Source of the DNA: Siphonodentalium dalli
Taxonomy: Eukaryota; Mollusca; Scaphopoda; Gadilida; Siphonodentaliidae
DNA length: 64,000 nucleotides
Reading direction: 5' to 3'
Assembly (NCBI GenBank): GCA_032622095.1
Contig: CP136061.1
Span: 97,027,345-97,091,344 of the forward strand
A program made the position numbers and the translations under genes. Position 1 is the stretch's first letter. Every line of letters starts with the position of its first letter. The notes below the pieces were generated by a model. It was not told the origin of the DNA. It saw only the letters and a list, made by a program, of their open reading frames with translations, and searched no databases. Below, one piece after another: positions 56,279-64,000 of the stretch.

Positions 56279-57214
56279 TGTCGCACACCGTGGGTATAGG
56301 GGTTCCTGGCTAACTCTGGCGAGCACGACAGTCATTTGTAAACTTTAGCCTCTCTGAATATTTGAGTGGTATATAGATACGTGTGATGAACAGGGTATTT
56401 AAGAAAGGAACGATCTCACCTTATGAGTCTCTATACTTTTATATAAATGAAATTCTGTATAGCATTAAAGTCGGCTTTATATCTAGCCCATCAAATATTA
56501 AGCACATTGTATACACACATCGTAGTTGGTAGACTCTGAAATTATTAAAACATCCTAATAATAATACAAAATGTGGGAATGAGATATATCATTTAAAGTT
56601 AGCGTAAATGACTTCACCCTTTATATTATTCTCGAAACTTTACTTTATGTGGACTATATCTTTGTCCATGTACAAATATTTCTTATTTCCATTTTTAAAA
56701 CTCCCCCCCTATTGAAAATTAGTTAACATTAAGACTACTAAATTATTTACTAGATTCTCCAATAACTAAAAACCAAGTTCAACAAAGTGATGAAATGACA
56801 TGTGTTTAAACGACCAAATTTGTGTTACAATAATTACCTTGTCTGTATTGACAAAAGCAAGAGCGTTAAAGAGCATAAGTGTATGTTTTATATTGATCCA
56901 AACATGTGAGGAGATGTTGCCCTCAGCTCCAGGTATTAACAAGTGACCTGTTTGTGTGTGCGTGTTAAATGTTCGATCACGAGGTCCGGGCAATCAAATG
57001 TTTGTTGACCACTATAAATTTAGGGCGCATGGGATGAGTGAATAGAAAAGGTCGTGTGCAAAGCTAAGAGTGCAACAAACATTAGTAAATTAACTCATGC
57101 CGTGCCGGTTATTTTTATAAATGTCTTGCGTACCGAGAAATATACTAATATTATTAATGCTAATTATGTTATGTATTTAAATATAATTTATCCTGACGAA
57201 GTCACTGTATAACA
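56279..57214 (-). repeat. 5' LTR of the gypsy element (right copy)
   Basis: 936 bp, same ends as the left LTR. In the sense of the element it would carry the promoter and polyadenylation signal; these could not be placed with confidence. Confidence 0.95.
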
Positions 57215-57299
57215 TTTCCAAACAACATATTTGAAGTGTATTTACATGCTATGGTGTCCTTACTCATCAGAATGGTATTATAAAGGTGCTCTTGTGTAT

Positions 57300-57900
57300 T
57301 GGATAATAGCAACCACCAGGTGGTTGTTAATACCTTAGGCGCAGGTGAATGACGTCATATTTTTTTTCTATGTCCATCAGTGATTTTTCAAAGATCCCGG
57401 GTATGGATTTTGGAGAAATTGTCACTTGACTTCCGGTTAGCAACCGTGTGGAGATTGCAAAAAACGCGGAATTGGGAATGAAGCATCGCGATAAACAATG
57501 AAAGTAACTACTACACAACTTACAAAGAATTCACATGTGACTTAGGTCTATTAATTTCATTTAGACCAATTTCGTTGGTTAGCTTAATGAAAACGAAAAA
57601 TGAAGAAGTCATGACGAGAATCCAGACAAGATTTTACAATCCCCAACACGTCTTGTCAAGTTGGCATGTCGTCTTCGTCGTGACCACTGCATGATGTAAC
57701 ATAAATTATTCTTAGCGTTAGTCACCGAAAAAAGGCAAATTTGAGGCACATCATGTGATTACTCCACTACGTGTCACGTACGATTCATATTACTTATTGG
57801 ATCGCAGAAAGGTGATGTTCGAGAGAAAATTGAATTTCAGCCTTTATGACTTCTCCCTGAAGACAGTCCATTTATCACTGATAATTTAATGACTTCTCCC
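57300..57900. repeat. Interspersed repeat family H, copy 2
   Basis: Inverted, diverged relative of 37025-37610. Begins near AACCACCAGGTGGTTG, a 16-bp palindrome at 57311-57326, and ends in two ATGACTTCTCCC words (57847, 57889). Another GAGAAGTCTCCCTC / AGGGAGAAGT pair at 60086-60139 may be a short relative. Confidence 0.6.
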
Positions 57901-57951
57901 AATTGGAATTCTATAGCCTGGTCAAGCCTGCAAATAGTGTGTCTGTCATTT

Positions 57952-58044
57952 GCAGAATGAGGTCCCCAGAGGGTGAATTTAGTGATGCTTTCCCGCAAAG
58001 CGGGCTAGCATCACCAAATTCACCCTCTGGAGACCTCATTCTGC
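57952..58044. repeat. Foldback hairpin, family G copy 2
   Basis: GCAGAATGAGGTCCCCAGAG, GGGTGAATTTAGTGATGC and their complements form a stem of about 38 bp. Preceded by TGTCTGTCATTT. Orientation is opposite to copy 3. Confidence 0.85.
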
Positions 58045-58245
58045 TTAGGCTTCATCTTCTGGGAAGTATCTATAGTATCAAATTAAGATTGTTTTTAGTT
58101 ACATTTCCCTTCTAGGAAGTTGCTATATCCCCTAATTTGCAGAAGATAAAATTCATAATTGTGGTGACCAATGGGTGAACATCACTAACTTCAACTGTGG
58201 AACTTCAATCTGATCCTAGGTCTGTCATATCAGTTGAGGGCCTAA

Positions 58246-58338
58246 GCAGAATGAGGTCCCCAGAGGGTGAATTTAGTGATGCTAGCCCGCTATGCAGGAT
58301 AGCGTCACTAAATTCACCCTCTGGGGACCTCATTCTGC
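58246..58338. repeat. Foldback hairpin, family G copy 3
   Basis: Same stem as 57952-58044, followed by AAATGACAGACACGCTATTTG, the mirror of the sequence before copy 2. Copies 2 and 3 are therefore also inverted to each other, 200 bp apart. Confidence 0.85.
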
Positions 58339-58438
58339 AAATGACAGACACGCTATTTGCAGGCTTGAGCCTGGTGTATTTTGTTAACCCTTCCTTGACT
58401 GGAGCTTCCTGACATTTTGCAAAACCCTGTGTCAGTGC

Positions 58439-58589
58439 ATTCGATAATATATTGTGATCAGCGCATTTGTTATCATCTATAACGTTTCTCTTCACAGATC
58501 AAAACTTAACTACCAGACACGGACGATAATATATTGGAATGTGAGAGTAGGATCACGATATTTGTCATTTATAACTTTTCTCTTTGCAG
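58439..58589 (+). repeat. Two partial tandem copies of the exon 9 start region
   Basis: GATAATATATTG of exon 9 (58616) recurs at 58524 and 58443; ATTTATAACTTTTCTCTTTGCAG is preceded by a relative, ATCTATAACGTTTCTCTTCACAG, ending at 58497. Unit length is 92 bp for the last two copies and about 82 for the first. The decoy acceptor at 58496-58497 would give four in-frame codons and a stop (ATC AAA ACT TAA). Confidence 0.85.
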
Positions 58590-58719
58590 ATAAAATTAAA
58601 CCTATCAGATATGGACGATAATATATTGGGAGGGGAGAGTAGGATCGGCGCATTCGTCATGTATAACTATGCCAGACTGTCAGCTCTTTTCGCACATTTT
58701 GAAAAAGATGTTTCAGCAA
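58590..58719 (+). CDS. DALRD3: DALRD3 exon 9 (130 nt)
   Basis: Acceptor TTCTCTTTGCAG|ATA at 58588-58589 and donor TCAGCAA|GTATGT at 58720; phase 0 in, phase 1 out. Encodes IKLNLSDMDDNILGGESRI, then GAFVMYNYARLSALFAHFEK, the most conserved stretch of the family and the start of the DALR anticodon-binding helix bundle (compare Y-A-R-(L/I) in arginyl-tRNA synthetase C-terminal domains). Confidence 0.93.
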
Positions 58720-58720
58720 G

Positions 58721-59284
58721 TATGTATATTTAAGAAATAAATTAGGGCTTGTTTTCACTTTGAATCGAATCTCGAATCGATTTAGAAAGATTCAAAATTG
58801 CATCAAAGCTATAAATGAACAATTTCAGAGAACACTTGAATTCAAAATCATTATACAGATAAGAGATCGTCAATGGATCTTGTATTATCTAACCACATTA
58901 ATTCGTATTCAGTGCAATAAACCATCTACCACTAATGTGATGATACCAGAATCAACAAGACACTATTACTAGAATATACATGCAGCTATTTTGCGTCATG
59001 AATATAGATGGATGTGACTGTGATGAGTGATGGATGGCGAGTAACTATGTTTAATGTGATTCCGAACTTTCTCATTTGGCAAACTTCAGCAGTATCCTTA
59101 TGGTATACTGAAATCTACCATTTGTATCATTTTCAACTCCTTGACCTATGGTAGTATACTGAACACTAGCTGGTGATGTTGGCTGAATGATATTGTATGT
59201 AATTCCCTTGTGACCCACAATTCCTGGAAGTGATTGTGCAGTCTATTTATAGATTATTTGCAACATTCTGTTACATCTCATTGG
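58721..59284. other. Intron 9 stretch with no recognised feature
   Basis: AT-rich, no supported exon or element end. Confidence 0.4.
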
Positions 59285-59288
59285 TATT

Positions 59289-59855
59289 ATTTAATCTTTT
59301 TTTTACCCTGTGCCAATGCATTCTCTTATATATAAGAGAATGCATTGGCCTAACAATTTTTTACAATTTTAATAATGTTTTCTTGTATTCTTTAACAATT
59401 TTATAATTTGACCCATACAGAGCCCCAGACAAACATGAGCAGACGACACTCTTCTATATGCTTCTATATATGTGTGGGGCTCCCTGCAGGGTAATGGATG
59501 TTTTTTTTCTTTTTTCGTAAAAATTGTCAGAAACATTTATTTAAAAAAAATGATAAAAAAATTACAAAATGCCATTTTCTGACTGCCTACTTCGATGTTA
59601 ACCCATGATTGCGGGGGATACCTGTGTGGTGCTCGTGTTACTTGTATTTCAAGTATTTATATATCCCTATAGTATAATTAATATTAGAAGCCACAGTTGT
59701 ATGAAATACAATAAGGTGATACGATGCACCTATTGTTATATGTTGTTAAATTGTTAGGCCAATGCATTCTCTTATATATGCGAGGCGACCTATGGTCGAC
59801 TCGCATATATAAGAGAATGCATTGGCACAGGGTAAAAAAAAAAGATTAAATAATT
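59289..59855. mobile_element. Element with hairpin modules and TTATTTAATC-like ends
   Basis: TTTAATCTTTTTTTTACCCTG at the left is mirrored by CAGGGTAAAAAAAAAAGATTAAA at the right. Hairpin modules: a collapsed one of 36 nt at 59313-59348 and a full one at 59759-59825. The interior shares GAGCCCCAGACAAACATGAG and CTCCCTGCAGGGTAATGGATG with the 45.9-kb MITE in inverted order. An additional AT-rich segment (59570-59755) may be another insertion. Confidence 0.7.
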
Positions 59856-59884
59856 AGAAGTACTGTTACATCTCAAATAATAGC

Positions 59885-59962
59885 ATTGGTCGGTAGCCAT
59901 TCATGTCTCATTGGTAGGTAGCCATTCATGTCTCTTTGGTAGGTAGCCATTCATGTCTCTTT
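59885..59962. repeat. Three 26-bp tandem repeats
   Basis: TTGGTNGGTAGCCATTCATG with TCTCNT spacers, three consecutive units. Confidence 0.85.
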
Positions 59963-59965
59963 GAT

Positions 59966-60624
59966 CAGAATAAGAAAATTGACACTGAATATGTGAAGCA
60001 ATGAAATGGAACAAATTCTAAAACTTGTCTAGACGGCATGATATATTAACATGAATGTGCACCGATTTGTGTATTGTTTTACCAGAGAAGTCTCCCTCAG
60101 GAGTTTAGTATGGAGAGTGATAAATGTTATCAGGGAGAAGTTTAAAGCCACTTGGCGGTTTGCGCCCCAAAATATACACAAAATAATATTATAATTTTTC
60201 CCGATTTCAAAATATGTAAATAAATGCCTTAACTACCCTTCTACGACCAAGATATGTTCCAAAAAGATGCATTGAAGTCATGAAAATTACAACTAAATAG
60301 GGGTGTTTGGGGCCCAAACAATGACAAAACGATATAAAATATACGCAAAAATACAACAAACAAAATGCGTTTTTAGCACTATATCGACAAATTCGTGCAT
60401 GATTAATTTATGTATATAGATTTTGAGACTTCCCTTCCCGAATTAAGTAGGAACACTTTTTGGGGTCGAATGAACCATGTCCGTTTAAATGACTCTGCTG
60501 TTAATTGTGAGCCACATCAGAATTATTTTGATGGAATAAATATTATGCTACAACCGTACAATGCAAGAAGCCATTTACAATAGAGTTATCTCTTGGGCTG
60601 ATGTAGCTATATAGCTCTCATTAT
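59966..60624. other. Intron 9 stretch with no recognised gene
   Basis: AT-rich. Contains an inverted pair GAGAAGTCTCCC / GGGAGAAGT (60086-60139) that may be a MITE remnant. Confidence 0.4.
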
Positions 60625-63600
60625 TAGCTCAACTTACTTGTAAGTTTGAACTATTGCCATGGTTTGGCGTCCGTCGTCCGTGTGTCCGTCAACAATTTCC
60701 TTTGGCGCGGGCTACAGGTCGTACCTTTGGTCTGATCTTTATGAAATTTTGCATGAATGTTGACATTGACATGTAGATGGGAACGAGTCATTTTGGGGTC
60801 ATTCGGCCAAAAAACATGGCCGCTGGTAGCCATCTTGGATTTCAAAATTCAATCCATTGGCGCGGGCTACAGGTCGTACTGTTTGTCTGATCTTTATGAA
60901 ATTTTTCATGGATGTTAATATTGACATGTAGATGGGAACGAGTCATTTTGGGGTCGTTCGGCCAAAAAACATGGCCATCAGCAGCCATTTTGGATTTTAC
61001 TCTTTGCATGACTAAATCATTTGGCGCAGGCTACAGGTCGTAGTTTTGATTGGAACTTCATGAAATTTGTCATGGATGTTAACAATGACATGTAGATGGG
61101 AACGAGTGATTTTGGGGTTGTTCGGCCAAAAAACATGGCCGCCAGCAGCCATCTTGGATTTTACTCTTTGCATGACTAAATCTTTTGGCGCGGGCTACAG
61201 GTCGTACCTTTGGTCTGATCTTTATGAAATTTGTCATGAATGTTGACATTGGCATGTAGATGGGAACGAGTCATTTTGGGGTCATTCGGCCAAAAAACAT
61301 GGCCACTGGTGGCCATTTTGGATTTCAAAATTCAATCCATTGGCGCGGGCTACAGGTCGTACTGTTCGTCTGATCATTATGAAATTTGTCATGGATGTTA
61401 ATATTAACATGTAGATGGGAACGAGTGATTTTGGGGTCGTTCGGCCAAAAAACATGGCCGCTGGCAGCCATCATGGATTTTACTCTTTGCATGACTAAAT
61501 CCTTTGGCGCGGGCTACAGGTCGTACCTTTGGTCTGACCTTTATTAAATTTGTCATGAATATTGATATTGATATGTATATGGGAACGAGTCATTTTGGGG
61601 TCATACGGCCAAAAAACATGGCCGCTGGCAGCCATCTTCGATTTTACTCTTTGCATGACTAAATCCTTTGCCGCAGGCTACAGGTCGTAGTTTTGATCAG
61701 AACTTCATGAAATTTGTCATGGATGTTAACAATGACATGTCGATGGGAACGAGTGATTTTGGGGTTGTTCGGCCAAAAAACATGGCCGCCAGCAGCCATC
61801 ATGGATTTTACTCTTTGCATGACTAAATCCTTTGGCGCGGGCTACAGGTCGTACCTATGGTCTGATCTTTATGAATTTTGTAATGAATGTTGACATTGAC
61901 ATGTAGATGGGAACGAGTGATTTTGGGGTCATTCGGCCAAAAAACATGGCCGCTGGTGGCCATTTTGGATTTCAAAATTCAATCCATTGGCGCGGGCTAC
62001 AGGTCGTGCTGTTCGTCTGATCATCATGAAATTTGTCATGGATGTTAATATTGACATGTAGATGGGAACGAGTGATTTTGGGGTCGTTCGGCCAAAAAAC
62101 ATGGCCGCAGGCAGCCATCATGGATTTTACTCTTTGCATGACTAAATCCTTTGGCGCGGGCTACAGGTCGTACCTTTGGTCTGACCTTTATTAAATTTGT
62201 CATGAATATTGATATTGACATGTATATGGGAACGAGTCATTTTGGGGTCATACGGCCAAAAAACATGGCCGCTGGCAGCCATCTTGGATTTTACTCTTTG
62301 CATGACTAAATCCTTTGGCGCAGGCTACAGGTCGTAGTTTTGATCAGAACTTCATGAAATTTGTCATGGATGTTAACAATGACATGTAGATGGGAACGAG
62401 TGATTTTGGGGTTGTTCGGCCAAAAAACATGGCCGCCAGCAGCCATCATGGATTTTACTCTTTGCATGACTAAATCCTTTGGCGCGGGCTACAGGTCGTA
62501 CCTATGGTCTGATCTTTATGAATTTTGTCATGAATGTTGACATTGACATGTAGATGGGAACGAGTGATTTTGGGGTCATTCGGCCAAAAAACATGGCCGC
62601 TGGTGGCCATTTTGGATTTCAAAATTCAATCCATTGGCGCGGGCTACAGGTCGTGCTGTTCGTCTGATCATCATGAAATTTGTCATGGATGTTAATATTG
62701 ACATGTAGATGGGAACGAGTGATTTTGGGGTCGTTCAGCCAAAAAACATGGCCGCCAGCAGCCATCTTGGATTTTACTCTTTGCATGACTAAATTCTTTG
62801 GCGCGGGCTACAGGTTGTAGCTTTGGTCAGAACTTCATGAAATTTGTCATGGATGTTAACAATGACATGTAGATGGGAACGAGTGATTTTGGGGTTGTTC
62901 GGCCAAAAAACATGGCTGCCAGCAGCCATCATGGATTTTACTCTTTGCATGACTAAATCCTTTGGCGCGGGCTACAGGTCGTACCTATGGTCTGATCTTT
63001 ATGAATTTTGTCATGAATGTTGACATTGACATGTAGATGGGAACGAGTCATTTTGGGGTCATTCGGCCAAAAAACATGGCCGCTGGTGGCCATTTTGGAT
63101 TTCAAAATTCAATCCATTGGCGCGGGCTACAGGTCGTGCTGTTCGTCTGATCATCATGAAATTTGTCATGGATGTTAATATTGACATGTAGATGGGAAAC
63201 GAGTGATTTTGGGGTCGTTCAGCCAAAAAACATGGCCGCCAGCAGCCATCTTGGATTTTACTCTTTGCATGACTAAATTCTTTGGCGCGGGCTACAGGTT
63301 GTAGCTTTGGTCAGAACTTCATGAAATTTGTCATGGATGTTAACAATGACATGTAGATGGGAACGAGTGATTTTGGGGTCGTTCGGCCAAAAAACATGGC
63401 CGCCAGCAGCCATCTTGGATTTTACTCTTTGCATGACTAAATCCATTGGCACAGGCTACAGGTCATACCTTTGATCAGATCATTATGAGATTTGTAAAGG
63501 CTGTAGATGGGAACAAGTCATTTTGGGGTAATTCGGAAAAAAAACATGGCTGTCGGTGGCCATTTTAGAATTTACTCTTTGCATCAATAAATCCTTTGGC

Positions 63601-63783
63601 ACACCATAATCACCACATCCCTGATCCGATCATTATGAAACCTGTTATGAATGTTGATATTGACATGTACATCTAGTCTTACTTAGACATTTCAATTAGC
63701 ACTTTTCCTATTCCTCCATTTACTGTCAACCATTAAATTATTCCCCTACCTAAGTTGAGCTACAGTGTCATTGACACTTTCAT
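60625..63783 (+). mobile_element. Helentron/HINE-like element with ~160-bp tandem repeats, copy 2
   Basis: Same left end (TAGCTCAACTTACTTG) and right end (CCTAAGTTGAGCTACAGTG, hairpin AGTGTCATTGACACT at 63764-63778, TTCAT) as 41981-43587, but with about 18 units. Larger blocks are recently amplified: GGTCGTACCTATGGTCTG occurs at about 61847, 62497 and 62978, giving blocks of about 650 and 480 bp. The last unit (63430-63680) is diverged. It ends 24 nt before exon 10, so it supplies sequence close to that splice acceptor. Non-coding; minus-strand frames in it are by-products. Confidence 0.7.
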
Positions 63784-63807
63784 GTTTTAATTTTTTTTAC
63801 TTTTCAG

Positions 63808-63866
63808 AGAAATACCCACCAATTCCAGAGATTTCTGCTGTGGACTTCAGCACCCTCAGAGAAGAG
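63808..63866 (+). CDS. DALRD3: DALRD3 exon 10 (59 nt)
   Basis: Acceptor TTTACTTTTCAG|AG at 63806-63807 and donor GAAGAG|GTAAAT at 63867; completes the codon split after exon 9, phase 0 out. Encodes KYPPIPEISAVDFSTLREE, matching the family's (P/I)-x-(V/I)-S-x-(V/L)-DFS-x-L segment inside the DALR domain. The W-L-L-L-F block expected next is outside the window. Confidence 0.9.
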
Positions 63867-63947
63867 GTAAATAAACACATGTTTGGATATTAACATATGA
63901 TATGTCCCATTCTAAAATTACATGCATGTGTCCATCCGTGTTTCTAG

Positions 63948-63968
63948 CCATCCCCGCCTGTAGAGGAG
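63948..63968 (+). other. Possible 21-nt microexon or duplicated donor
   Basis: GTGTTTCTAG|CCATCCCCGCCTGTAGAGGAG|GTAAAT has both splice signals and would add seven in-frame codons (PSPPVEE) in the phase left by exon 10. The donor side (GAGGTAAATAAACCAATG, TTTGGATAACATATTA) is a near copy of the exon 10 donor region (63861-63900), so it may be only a duplication. Confidence 0.3.
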
Positions 63969-64000
63969 GTAAATAAACCAATGTTTGGATAACATATTAT

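Larger units (their letters stand above)
47585..57214 (-). mobile_element. Ty3/gypsy LTR retrotransposon, 9630 bp
   Basis: Two direct LTRs (933 and 936 bp) with TG...CA ends enclose gag and pol on the minus strand. TTTC is duplicated at 47581-47584 and 57215-57218 (an ATTTC 5-bp reading is possible). Protease-RT-RNase H-integrase order is that of Ty3/gypsy. A primer-binding site and polypurine tract are present. No env frame follows pol. It lies in DALRD3 intron 8, antisense to the gene. LTR near-identity marks a recent insertion. One gag frameshift and one pol stop make this copy unable to encode intact proteins. Confidence 0.95.
7775..63866 (+). other. DALRD3: DALRD3 gene span (ten coding exons, 3' end outside window)
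   Basis: Ten exons join with matching phases (0, 2, 1, 0, 0, 2, 1, 0, 1, 0 at their ends) to 1575 nt, 525 codons, without a stop. The product matches the vertebrate DALRD3 family in order along its length: an N-terminal region with IIKKIKDFKSGDLVVP, a middle VIHIIPQS and VYGPVI segment, ACIKFELLS, then GAFVMYNYARLSALF and ISAVDFSTLREE, which open the DALR anticodon-binding domain. Human DALRD3 binds tRNA-Arg(UCU/CCU) and recruits METTL2 for 3-methylcytidine at position 32. The rest of the DALR domain, the stop codon and the 3' UTR are beyond 64000. Introns 1 and 8 hold about 22 and 11 kb of mostly mobile DNA. Confidence 0.88.

Noticed and set aside
1-64000. CRISPR arrays, bacterial operons and tRNA or rRNA genes
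   Set aside because: The tandem arrays lack the repeat-spacer pattern, the DNA is clearly from an intron-bearing animal, and no complete tRNA A-box/B-box pair with a cloverleaf was recognised by eye.

Overview
The window is AT-rich animal DNA with split genes, GT-AG introns and a very heavy and varied load of transposable elements. This suggests a marine invertebrate (for example a mollusc, brachiopod, hemichordate or cephalochordate). I cannot fix the phylum from sequence alone.

Only one host gene is visible: the plus-strand orthologue of DALRD3, the DALR anticodon-binding-domain protein that in mammals binds arginine tRNAs and works with METTL2 in m3C32 tRNA modification. Ten coding exons can be placed by reading through consistent splice phases: 7775-7951, 29863-30176, 33867-34339, 36852-36931, 39919-40038, 40777-40856, 45725-45783, 47214-47296, 58590-58719 and 63808-63866. 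They encode 525 codons, and the gene runs off the right edge before the end of its DALR domain. About 97% of the 56 kb gene is intron, and most of the recognisable intron is mobile DNA.

Layout. 1-2.4 kb: head-to-tail Helitron-like copies with minisatellite cores, one carrying a TTAA-flanked MITE. 2.6-7.5 kb: a TTAA element and two fragments of one LINE family in opposite orientations. 7.7 kb: DALRD3 promoter area and exon 1. 8-21 kb (intron 1): a nest of elements. An old inverted repeat contains two hAT-like elements, which contain further hAT-like, MULE-like and TTAA elements, and one of those is split by a Helitron whose empty site survives in its sister copy. 23.2-27.7 kb: a large inverted-repeat element. 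29.7-47.3 kb: exons 2-8 separated by MITEs, foldback elements and minisatellites, including a 67-nt hairpin module that recurs inside several unrelated element families. 47.6-57.2 kb (intron 8): a nearly intact 9.6 kb Ty3/gypsy LTR retrotransposon on the minus strand with about 99% identical LTRs, broken by one gag frameshift and one pol stop. 57.3-64 kb: exon 9 with duplicated acceptor regions, another hairpin element, and a 3.2 kb tandem-repeat element that ends 24 nt upstream of exon 10.

The strongest unexplained signals are these: the shared hairpin module; the concentration of TTAA-target elements (at least 13 bounded copies); transposon ends lying within 25 nt of two DALRD3 splice acceptors; and partial tandem duplications of splice sites at exons 9 and 10. 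All identity and homology statements are by eye; no database search was possible.
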